DNA of 64,000 nucleotides from Trema orientale (Eukaryota > Streptophyta > Magnoliopsida > Rosales > Cannabaceae): positions 686,705 through 750,704 of the forward strand of contig JXTC01000032.1 of NCBI GenBank assembly GCA_002914845.1, read 5' to 3'. The notes beneath the pieces were generated by a model, which made no database searches, was not told the origin of the DNA, and worked only from the letters and a program-made list of their open reading frames with translations. Positions 48,618-59,299 of this stretch are shown piece by piece. The position numbers and the translations under genes were made by a program. Position 1 is the first letter of the stretch. Each line of letters opens with the position of its first letter.

Positions 48618-49034
48618 GGGTGAAAATTACACCTAATACCCATTTTTTAAAACTTATTTCAAAAATACCCGTTTTAAAAACTTCTTTCAAAAATATCTAT
48701 TTTTATGGTCCACATTTCATATAAAAAATATGAGTGGTCCACATTTACAATGTAAATTTTATCCATGAGGTATACATTTCATGTGTAAAATATGAACGGT
48801 ACACATTTTAAAATATGTGCCAATTTTGAGTGTAAATTTTATTCATGAAATGTGGACTGCAGTATACATTTAATGCATGAAATATATACCGTGATCTACA
48901 TTTCATGTGTAAAATAATGGTGGTCTATATTTCTCCGAAAAAAGGTATAAAACAGGTATTTATGAAATAAAAATAAAAAGTGGGTATTTATGAAAATATA
49001 GTTTTAAAAACGGGTATTTATGAACTTTTCCCAT
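48618..49034. repeat. Inverted-end repeat, possible MITE
   Basis: The left end (GGGTGAAAATTACACC, AATACCC, AAAAATACCCGTTTTAAAAA) is mirrored on the right by AAAAACGGGTATTTATGAAC and TTTTCCC. ATTAA occurs at both borders. The middle is built from diverged short repeats of a TCCACATTTCATGTGTAAAATATG type. No coding potential. The superfamily is unclear. Confidence 0.45.
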
Positions 49035-50879
49035 ATTAAGGCCCTCAACCAATGTCGAATTAAATTTTAGGCCCGGCCCACGATAGTTAACGACACCTAT
49101 TCTTTGGACGCTATTCGCACACAATACCGTAGTCACCATTCACCAAACCCATTCAGGGTATCGATAATTGTCCCATTTTGGGCTCAATGTCCAATGAAAA
49201 CTATTAGAGATTCATTTTCGTCTACTATTTATTATTTATTGTATGTCTTGGACTGTTTTTAAAGTTGTTGATGTATCCTCGTTAGTCGTACTGCTTGTTC
49301 TAACAGCACAGTGGTGGTGGTTACTTGTAAGATGCTTGATCTTCAAGTCAACAAAGAATTTAGGCAAATAATAAGTATAGAAGAAATGATAAAAATGATT
49401 CTTAAAAATAGAAGTTAGTATTTGTAGTCTTTATAGATGATTTTCACCGAATATTTCCCATTAGTTCATGACTTCACATGGACATGGTAGGAATCATCCT
49501 TGGAGCTTGCGCCATGTTTCGAGAGACAAGTAATGGAAATGTATTATGGGAATGTATTTTGGGTCTGTATAGTGGAAACATTCTCGAGACGACCTGATAT
49601 TCAGTATGATCCTTGATAATTGAGTTTCGAGAATTATTTTTTTTAGACCACAACCACGTGTATTTATCCAGAAAGTGTCAGGAAATTGTATTTTCTATGT
49701 TAGGCCACATATACAAAATAATTGTATTGAGCCATATTATTTCATAAGGACCGATTTAATTAAATTATGTCAGAATATCTAACTGGGTATGGATAGCAGT
49801 GTGGATACTGGATACCAGTGTGGATACTGGATACCAGTGTGGATATCTTGTTAGTCACCCAGCTAGATTTGATGATACCCAACAGGATCTATTTAAAAAA
49901 TCTATTAAGGTTATGATTCCTGTAGCCAAATATTATGTACGCTTATTCCATGTAACCTACCATCAGTTATAGAGAATTCCATCTGAGTGATATAAAACTT
50001 TAGGATGTAGAAGATCAAAACTCTCAAGACACTATTCTTTGTTTTCGCTTCTGCCTTCGGTCTCTCCATCTTTAATTTTCTATAGATTGGCCATGGACTC
50101 AAGTATATTTAACAATCCCTAATCTGTCAATTTAGCATGAATGATTTAGGATTTTTATTTGGTTTATTTGTAATCATAATATCATCTAACATAAATCTCT
50201 TATTTATTCATACTTTATACCGAACCTAGCTTAGTGAGACTATTCTACTTCTTCGAGTTTAGCCTTCTCCTTGGATCTGCCTTCCCTATGGTTTGATTAG
50301 TATATGGACATGAGCAGTCAATAGTGAATGGGTTGTGACTTTCAGGGTATGGCCGTACAGAAGAAAATACCATTTTTATTAATTTATGTTCTACTTGAAG
50401 TAACCAATCAAGTTAACTCAGGCATCTTGTAATTAGATTGGTTGCCCCAAGTAATCCAATTAGTTTCTATAGGTACCATTAAAAAGTACCAATTTTGAAG
50501 AAAAAAGTGGCATTTTCTAAATATTTCTCGAAAATGTTATCTTTCTAAAAAAAATTTTAAAAAGTAATATTTTTCTAAATTAATTTGAGATTTATCAAAA
50601 AATTTCAGCCCATACGAGATTTTTTAATTTTTGGTACTTTTGGCCAGGAATTTTGTAATGAGCTATTTTATTTATTTATTTATTTTTGAAGTATGGAATT
50701 AAGTTAGTTGGCCTAATCTTAAGGGAAAAAACAATTTCTGGGAAATGATTTGAGTCGGGCCAACTAGGGGCAGGGTCGGGCTGGGCCATAGGTATCGGCC
50801 TGCCAGCCCAGCCCAGCACAGTATGCTAATCTTTTTGTTTTTTTAAAAAAGTGAAAATTAGGATATATACTGTAATTGA
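49035..50879. other. Intergenic with a possible solo-LTR-like stretch
   Basis: No gene is supported. About 49240-50110 has mixed composition, a TATA-like GTGATATAAAACTT (about 49987) followed by a pyrimidine-rich run, and could be an old LTR. No matching second copy or clear ends were seen. A GC-rich GGGCTGGGCC/CAGCCCAGCCC patch lies near 50770-50820, and a similar patch occurs near 63290-63360. Confidence 0.3.
49799..49845 (+). repeat. 19-bp minisatellite, about 2.5 copies
   Basis: The unit GTGGATACTGGATACCAGT repeats directly, with a truncated third copy ending GTGGATATC. Confidence 0.85.
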
Positions 50880-50888
50880 TAAAAAGAA

Positions 50889-51246
50889 GGGTTTCTATAA
50901 CTTTTACGTATAAAAAACTAAAAGAATTACAAAAATACAGAACTCAGGTTTTTTTCAAATTTTCATACGGTTTTTATTAGAAAAATATCACTTTTTAAAA
51001 AATATTTATAAAAATACTATTTTTTAAATAGTCACTGGTTACCGGTTTCTAGAAACTTGTTACTGGTTACTAGTTACCAGTTATAAATACTTTTGGTTAC
51101 TAGTTACTATTTAAAAAAAAAAATTCTAAATAGTTTTTAAAAAATGGTATTTATCTAATAAAAACCATACCGCACCTTAAAAAAACTCAAACCACCGTAT
51201 TTTTCAAATTTTTTTTCAAAATTACCGTATAATGTCTAATTTCCCC
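50889..51246. mobile_element. 358-bp MULE-type MITE with 9-bp target duplication
   Basis: The element starts GGGTTTCTATAAC and ends TAATTTCCCC. It is flanked by a perfect TAAAAAGAA at 50880-50888 and 51247-51255. The internal order matches the 34981-35373 element: TTTCATACGGTTTTTATTAG, a core of GTTACTGGTTACTAGTTACC words, then TAATAAAAACCATACCGCAC. Its first 100 bp also match, inverted, the right end of the large MULE at 63151-63251. Confidence 0.85.
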
Positions 51247-51358
51247 TAAAAAGAATTGCACATATTCTAGAAATTCTATTTTTTCTCGGCCTGTTAAAGG
51301 CCCTCTTCTCTTCCAGCGCCGTTTGTAGCCCATTAGCTCATTGTTTCCAGATTGAGTT

Positions 51359-51506
51359 TTCTGTTCAAGGGCTTCTCTTTCTTCCATTTTCTTCCTCCAT
51401 CTTCCATTATTCGTTTTCATCTTCTTCTATTTTTCTATTCGAGGGTTTCTCTTTCTTTCATTTTCTTCCTCCATCTTCCATATCTATTTTCATCTTCTTC
51501 CATCCT
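51359..51506 (+). repeat. 74-bp tandem duplication upstream of the Ulp1-like gene
   Basis: Two copies start near 51359 and 51433 and share TTCATTTTCTTCCTCC or its close variant, ATCTTCCAT and TTTTCATCTTCTTC. They are pyrimidine-rich and sit just before the likely 5' end of the Ulp1-like gene. Confidence 0.7.
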
Positions 51507-51645
51507 ACTAACCATAGTTATTGCTCGTGCTAGTTCAGCCCCTCCTCCTTCTGAATTAAAATCGAAAAGGCCTTAGAAAATGAATGAAAAATTAACAAGT
51601 TCAATAACAACTCTTTCGTAATCAAAATCGAAAAAGCCCAAGAAG

Positions 51646-54600
51646 ATGAAGGAGAAATCTGGTTCTGGAGATGAAGAGTCTAAAAGAAGTCAGAAAAGGA
51701 AGGGGATTGATGATGGAAAAGATTTTAGAGAGAAAGGAAATTTTTTTGCTAAGAAGCTTCAATTAGAGCCAAATTTTGAGGAAGCTTCAATTTCAAAATA
51801 TTTGAGGGTAATTATTATTCTTATTATTATTTTTGGTTATTTTACATGCGTGCGAGTTTTTAGAAATTTATTTTTGTATGATTTTTGGGTTTTTGTTATT
51901 ATTTTCCATTTGACTGATTTGTGTACAATTTTTGGGTTCTTTCTTGTTTGGCTGAATTATAAATGATTTTTGGATTCTTGGTATTAGTTTCTATGTTGGG
52001 TTCTTATTCATGGTTTGCAATAATGCGGGTTCTTCACACACACATACATACATAGAGAAATCAAGATTCAATAAGAAAAAAAGAATCACGAGCCTTATAC
52101 CAAAACTCCCAAATGTCACAGTGGAGACTGATTTTAGTAGGTTTTTTAATACTTTATCAATTCAGCTTTATTTTACCTTTCCTTGAAAAGATAAACCATG
52201 TACATACACACAAACCTCTAGTCCTTATAATGATACTATTTCAGTAAGAAATGGAACTTAGGATCCAAAAGTTTAATGAACCACCATATTATTTTACCAA
52301 ACAACAATCATTACCTTTTTGGTTTCCTATAGTTTTTATGAATATTTTTTTTTAGGTTAGTAGTTTAGTATATGTTATATTCATACTTTTGGATACTGAT
52401 AAATGGTCACTAGTATATTTTATAGTTGCTTTTTTTTAAAAAAATATTCTTATATGTGTTGTTTTCTATTTTTTCATTATTTTTGTTACTATAATGTGGT
52501 TTTTTTAGGGATGGAAGCTGAAATTTAAACCCGAGTAATATTTTTTTTTCTAAAGTTCAGTGTTTTACATCATTTTAAGTTATAGAGAATATTAAGACAA
52601 AATTGAAAGGGAGTCAGGTTGAGTTATTTAATAAATTTTTTTTTTTTTTTTGAGAGAGAGTTATTTAATAAAACTTATTTTAGCTAGTTTTGGGATCTTA
52701 AGAGTTTACTGATGCAAGGTCAGTTATCACACCATCCTTTATTCAGAGAGGTTAACCAACCTAACCCAAATAAAATGTGGTTTTTGATTGAAGGTCAATT
52801 TTTAAAATTTGGTATAAAAGAATTTGTATTAATTACTACATTGAAGTATGTTGGTGATTCAGATTTATCTCAGTTTAAAGATAAGAAGTGAGGCCACTTG
52901 AATTGTTTAGATAAGTATTTTAAGGATTATAAAAATGTTGACCAGATAATTCTAGAGCATTGTTTTATGTCTTTGGAGTTTGATAATGATAAGATGCTGT
53001 TGGTATGGCATGTCTTTATTTGATTTCTAATTTTTTGTTACCATCAGTAAAAGATAAATTTATTGATAAATGTTTCATGCACTTGTGTGATAGTGGTGAT
53101 TTCAATGATTATCCATGGGGTAAGGAGTTGTTTGGAGTTACTATTAAGTACTTGGTGGCTGGTTTTAAGTTACTATTATATCTATGAGATCTAAGGATAA
53201 TAATTATAAGTTACTTGGATTTCCGTTGGCTTTTCAAATATAGTTGTTCGAAGCCATTCCTATTTTGTCAGGGTTAATATGTAATCATGTAGATTCTACT
53301 ATGCCATATATTATTAATTGGTCAATAGGAATTACATTACTTTATAAATTTCTTGAGAGGAAAGTTTTTCATTGCAAAGAGGTAATTTCTTATTTTTTAT
53401 TTCATTTGAGTCTTTATTCTCTATGATTTGTTTTTAAAAAAAATTAAAAGGAATTTTATTGGTTGTTCTTTTTAGCTTGAAATAAAGAAAATGTTCCCAA
53501 CTAACGAGGAAAGGGAGTTGCTGAATCTGAAAGAGTTTCAGTTCAACTCAATAGATTTGGTTCCAAAAATTTCAGTTGAAGAGGATGATGATTTTGACTT
53601 TCCAGCACCGAAGATTCCATTCATGATCAAAGCTTCTACCTACTCTAAATGAACTAAGCAATCTTCTTCAAAGGCTAAGAAAGTTTATGAAACAGGATTT
53701 GAAACTACTTCTTTACTTCTTTAGCTTTAGAGAATCGTCTCAAGATTATTTCTTTTGAGCAGCTGCAATTGAGTAAAAAATTTAGGTTGTTAAAGGAGGA
53801 TTTGGCTTCGAGGCATAATGCATTAAGATGGGATATGATTGAAAAGTACTCAGTCATTATGGGAGTATTGGCTGGTATTCACGAGAAGATAGGTTATGGT
53901 GATATTCCGATTAGATTAGTTCAAAATATCAATAATTGTGATCAAATTTTCGGTAATCAGGATGAGACTATTATTGAAAAAGGTACTGAAGGAACAATAT
54001 TGGCATTTAGCTAGAGATATAGGTTTCAAAAGGTAGTAAAGAGTACAAGGATAAAAAAGATGAGAATGCTGATAAGGTAACACTTCAAATTACTCAAATA
54101 TGTATTGTAGTTATTCTTATCATTAAGTTTAACTTTTGTTCCTTTTTTTTTTTCATGTTAGGATCTTGTTTGTGCTAGTGTTACTGATACTATTTGCAAA
54201 AGTAATGAGGATGACAAATTTCAAAGTGTTGGAGCGGGAACTAAGGTTTTCTCTTATCTTTATCTAGTTTTCAGCTCTTCTTTCATTGCTTTTAGTATTA
54301 GCTGTCTACCATTTACTGTTTTTTAGTATTATTTGACTACCAGCTACTGGTTTTTAGTATTACTTGGCTACCTGTTACTAGTTTTCTAATATTAGTTTGC
54401 TATCAGTTACTAGTTTTCTAGTATTAGTTTGCTATCAGTTATTGGTCTCTACCATTTATTTTGAGCCTAATTTTTGTATATTTTTTTCATGTTAGGATTT
54501 TGTTTGTGATACTACTACTGCCAAAGTCAGTGATGTTAATGAAGATGCCAAAGTTCAAAATGAAGAAGGGGAAAATAAGGTTTTCTTTTATCTTAATCTA

Positions 54601-57117
54601 GATTTCACTAATTTTTTTTTCATAGTTTCTGGTATTAGTTGGCTATCAATTATTAGTTTCTAGTGTCAGTTGGCTACCAGTTACTGGTTTATAGTATTAT
54701 TTGACTACCAATTATTAGGTTTCTAGTATTAGTTTGCTATCAGTTACTGGTCTCTACTAGTTATTTTGAGCCTAATTTTTATGTATATTTTTTTTCACAT
54801 TAGGATTCCGTTTGTGGTACTGATATTGCCAAAGTCAGCGAGGGTAATGAAGATACCAAAGTTTAAAATGAAGAGGGGAGAAACAATGTTTTTCTTTATC
54901 TTAATCCAGATTTCACTAATTTTTTTCATAGTTTATGGTATTAGTCCGGTACTAATTATTGATTTCTTGTATTAATTTTGCTACTAGTTACTGGTTTCTA
55001 ATATTAATTGGCTACTAGTTTCTACTAATTATTTGAGTATAATTTTTTGTTTCCTTTTTTTTTGTAGTGTATTAATAATAAGGAAGTTCTTATTGATGAG
55101 TATGTGAATTTGGTTACTTTTCATGCATCGGAAACTGATTATTTTTTGGATTATTTAGACGAGAAACAGATTGATCAGGCTATTAAAGATGCAATTCAGA
55201 GTGCCCAATTATCAAAGGAGGATGTAGTTTATATATATGTATACATTTTCTTTTTAAGTATAGCAAAATCTTGCATGTTGGTTGTATAAACTAGTTTACT
55301 TATTATGGTTTTGATTTATTTTACTTTTCTTTTTTGTAGTGTGATCCAAAGAAGGATTCTTTGGCATAGGTTCCGTTACAGGATTCTGACTCCAAAGAAA
55401 ACCCTCTTCAGACTCATCTTGCTGTGAAAAGGGAGCTAAAACCTAGTGTTCAACTCAAATCTCTATTCATCATTGATTTTGAGTCTTCTTCTGAACCTAT
55501 TGAGAAGCTGAAGAAGATTGAAGGAAAGAGAAAAGTGAAAGGCTTATTTCCTTTTTCAATAGACCTGTTTGCAAAAGTTGATCATTGCTAGGAGAGCAAA
55601 TTAATCAAATTTATTGATACTGGTGTCAATATGAGAAGGAAGTAAGTAATATTTTTCTTATTCTATGTTTTAATTGTTAAGTTTTTGTTTTTATTTTAAG
55701 TAACATTCTTTTTGTTTCTTTTGTAAATTTTTGTAGGAAAAGTATTTTATTCAAAAGAGAATAATCTACTTGAGCTCGTAATAGATTTTGTGATAACTAA
55801 AATCTCTGCGAAGATGTAATTTTTTGACTTGTAATACGATGGCGGAAGTCTTCATTGTTCAGTAAGTAATCTACAATGATTTACTTGATCTTTAAATTCT
55901 AAATTCAACTATTTTATTTTGATTTCTGAAGATTAATTTTTGGTATGTTCAAAAATTTAAAATTGCAATCATTAAACTTGTTTGAGTTTTAGAGAACGAT
56001 GTTGATTACTGGTTACCAGGATCTGGATATCAGTAGCCAATTTTGGTTACTTGCTACCTGAATCTAATAATCAGTACCAATATCTGGAAACTGGTTACTA
56101 GAATATGGATTTCAGTAACCAATTTTGGTTAAGTTGAATCAGTATCTATAGTTGTTTATCGGTTATGAGTTCTGTTATTGTTTTGTTATTTCAGCTTAAG
56201 TTTTGTGCCTCTTAATATGCATATGTCCTATTTTTGAGTTTCTTATTTGTCTTTTATAGCATATTGACGTCTCATTTTACTGTCTGTGTAAGGAAGTAGG
56301 ATATAGTGAAAGGATTTCGTTGAGGGTTACCACAATTGATGTACATTTTGATTCTCATTTGAGGTTTCTATATGCAACTTATATGAAAAAGGGTTGTGAT
56401 CTTTCTGTGATTAAAAGTGATGATAATTTAGTAGAGTATATTCTTGGGTTTTACATGCACTATAGTATTGCTTGGAGTGAGGTTGATCATGTTTTGATGC
56501 CAGTGCATATGGAGACTTTAAATCATTAGATTCTGCTTCATTTTGATATTCATTCTAGATATCTTCTTGTCTACAATTCTTCGTGAAGTGCAAATAATGA
56601 CAAAAAGGCAACCAAAATAGTTGAATGATATTCAGTGATACTACTATTATTATTAGATTTAGTTAGTTTTTATAAGTCTCGGAACGATATTGAACTCAGT
56701 TCTCAGTATTTTGTGAATAAGAAAGCTTTGGACTGTCTCGAGATCATTATGGTTGATGGTCTTCCTCAGAAAGCACAGTGGTATTTTGTTCAACTTTTTT
56801 TTTTTGATTTTTTTGTTTTGGCCTTGTTTATTTATGTTTTTTGATATGGATTGTTGTCTTTTAGATGCAGTAAATATGGTGTTTTTGTTTTTGCATTCAT
56901 AGAGTAGTTCATCCATGGTGCAATTGATAAGTTGAAAGATTTATGTGTCAAGGATAAACGCAACAAGTTATGTGTGGATCTATATAAATATGCTTGCAAA
57001 AAATAACTTGAGGGCAATAAGTCTGATAGTGAATTTCCCAAACGGTTGAAAGATAATGAGGTCAAGGTTCTTAATTTGGAAGCTAAAGAGGATGAGGACT
57101 CAAAGTTGAATAAGTAG
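51646..57117 (+). pseudogene. DUF1985/Ulp1-like (C48 peptidase) MULE passenger gene, inactivated
   Basis: The first exon (51646-51807) encodes a charged N-terminus (MKEKSGSGDEESKRSQKRKG). A DUF1985-like region follows at about 52720-53190 (PNKMWFLIEGQFLKFGIKEF, then YPWGKELFGVTIKYL in another frame), then GFPLAFQI, stop, LFEAIPIL near 53218-53260. A variable charged middle follows (53.5-55.7 kb), including three copies of one exon. The C-terminal part (about 56290-57117) has Ulp1-like features. The catalytic His block is present (PVHMETLNH), but the next Trp codon is TAG (56528-56530). The usual Asp is replaced in LLVYNSS. The Cys of the usual DCG is Tyr in SKYGVFVF. Several other stops and shifts exist. 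An intact family member would be a SUMO-protease-like enzyme; this copy cannot be. Confidence 0.75.
54162..54887 (+). repeat. Exon triplication: three 84-nt exons with introns
   Basis: Exons at 54162-54245, 54496-54579 and 54804-54887 are each exactly 84 nt. Each follows a TTAG acceptor and starts D(L/F/S)VC; the first two end at AAG and GTTTTC. They encode 28-residue versions of an acidic segment (for example DFVCDTTTAKVSDVNEDAKV). The third has a TAA and a weaker donor. The introns between them, about 250 and 224 bp, are also repeats and contain TTACTGG-type words. The spacing is 334 and 308 bp. Confidence 0.85.
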
Positions 57118-57201
57118 AAAATATAGAAAACATTTGTTTTTGATGTATTGTTGAACTTTATTTTTCTTTTGGTTTCTAAACTTCAGGTCTTTTGTACACT
57201 C

Positions 57202-58246
57202 AGGTAGTGTTTGATATAGGGTAATGGCAATGGGAATGGAAATACAATTCCTAAAGAAAGTACATTCACATGATTAGTTTGCTTTTTTGGTGTAGGAATA
57301 CTCATTCAAATGGAATAACAATTCCATCAAATACTAGAATAAGAATTCCTAAACTAAATGGGTGGAAAGGTTATTCCTTTCCAAGCCCACTACTTTTGTG
57401 CCATAATTACCCTTTAAATAATGTCATGTTTTAAAATTAATATCATTTAGTCATCAAATATACTTAGGTGCTAAACTTCTTTTTTTTTTTCCCTGTCTTA
57501 GCCTTGACTATTCCTTAATTATCGTTTTCTTTGAGATTTTTTTTTTTTTTCCAGTTTATATACTAGTTTTTAGATATTATAGATCGGCTGGATATATAAG
57601 GAAATGTGAGCATTTTTTTTCCCTTTCTCAATTTTTTCGATCTTATAAAATGCATTTCTTTTGTTACTAAAAACAAAAAGGTGTGCTTCTTGTTACTGAA
57701 AAAAAAAAAAATGGGCTTCATGTATATAATAACAAGTTTCTCTTTATTGATTCATTTATTTATTTGAGTATTTTTCGCATTAAAAAATTCTTTTTTAAAA
57801 AATAAAAAATTTTAAAGACAAAATAATATATTAAACCGTATACGGTATGATATGATGTGTTATATAAAATTTCAGAAAATAACACATCATACCGTATACA
57901 GTTTAATATGTTATTCTATCTTTAAAATTTTTATTTTTTAAAAAAATAATTTTCTAATGCAAAAAATACATAAATAAATAAATGAATCAATTTTTGTACC
58001 AATTTAACATTTGTACTAATTTTCTAATAGTAAGGTTATTTGTGTCTATATAATGTTAATTCCATTCTATTCCATGATAAACCTAACACAGTAATCCCCA
58101 TTCAGACACTGATTCCAACATGTCAACCAAACAACTCAATCAATTTTCTTTTCCATTGCATTTCTACTCATTCCATTCCTACTCATTCCATTCCTATTAC
58201 TATCGCCATTCTTTTTCCATTTTAGTTTAACAACCAAACGCTACCT
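57202..58246. mobile_element. 1.04-kb TIR element between the two MULE genes
   Basis: The ends AGGTAGTGTTTGATA (left) and AGGTAGCGTTTGGTTG (right, other strand) are imperfect inverted repeats, followed on both sides by sequence rich in GGAATGG words. The neighbouring trinucleotides TCA and TTA could be a decayed Harbinger-type duplication. No coding region. It contains the 246-bp hairpin described separately. Confidence 0.55.
57746..57991. repeat. 246-bp foldback (hairpin) with about 115-bp arms
   Basis: The left arm starts ATTGATTCATTTATTTATTT and the right arm ends AAATAAATAAATGAATCAAT. The arms run inward to ATGATGTGTTAT and ATAACACATCAT around a short loop (ATAAAATTTCAGAA). Each arm includes ACCGTATAC or its complement. 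Few mismatches are visible. A transcript through this region could fold into a long stem. Confidence 0.85.
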
Positions 58247-58289
58247 TAGATCTTCTAAATTTTTCCAGATATACCTGTAAATGGTAACC

Positions 58290-59060
58290 AGTTCCTGATT
58301 TTCTAGATTTTTTTTTTATCATGAGTAATAAGTTTCCAGTTACCATTTACTAGTTACTTTCAGCACGAAACCATATCCCTTTTTTGATTCAGTTTTTATT
58401 TTTTTAAAATTGAAAAAAAATCAATAATAAAGAAAGGAGATTTAGATGACACTAAAAGAGCCTAATTTTCTAGATTTTTTTTTGTGATCCTGAGTAATGA
58501 GTTTTCAGTTTCCATTTACCAGTTACTGGCTATTTTCAACAAGAAACCAGATCCCTTTTTTTGGTTTAGATTTTTATTTTTTGGAAGAAAAATAGAAAAA
58601 AAAAATCAATAATAAGAAAATGAGACTTAGATGATACTAAGAGAGCCTGATTTTCCAAAAAAAATTTTGTGATCATGAGTAATGGGTTTTCAGTTTCCAA
58701 TTACCAGTTACTAGTTACTTTCAATAAGAAACTAGATCCCTTTTTTGGTTCAGTTTTTCTTTTTCTTTTTTTTAATAGAAAAAAAATTAATAACAAGAAA
58801 AGCATATTTAGATGACACTAAGAGAGCCCGATTTTCTAGATTTTGTTTTGTGATCTTGAGTTATGGGTTTCTAGTTTCCAGTCACTAGTTACTGATTTCG
58901 TTGAAAAGCGGATTTAGATGACACTAAGAGAGCCTAATTTTCTAGATTTTGTTTTGTGATCTTGAGTTATGGGTTTCTAGTTTCCAGTTACTAGTTACTG
59001 ATTTCATTACTAGTTACTAATTACCAGTTACTTTCAACAAGAAATTAAATACATTTTTTG
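58290..59060. repeat. About 182-bp tandem repeat, 4-5 copies, in the MULE
   Basis: The phrase GAGCCTAATTTTCTAGAT or a close variant recurs at about 58458, 58643, 58823 and 58929, and a partial copy begins near 58294. Spacings are 185, 180 and 106 bp. Each unit carries TTGTGATC, a GAGTAATG.GTTT..AGTTTCC stretch, a TTACCAGTTACT cluster, CAAGAAA..AGATCCC and a T-rich run. Confidence 0.8.
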
Positions 59061-59299
59061 GTTCAATTTTTGTTTTTCTTTTTTAATAGAACTTTTAATT
59101 ATTCAAACCATTCTGATTTCTTCTCCAAAAATATGAATAAAATATAGCAAAACTAATTTAAATTCAACATTTCTAAATTTGGCTATTCAGTTGATATTAA
59201 AATGTAAAATTAAATTCAAGACCTTATCATATATCACAGTCTGTCATACTAAAATCAAGAAACATAGTTATTTTTTCTTAGATTTTTTTGCTTCCAAAA

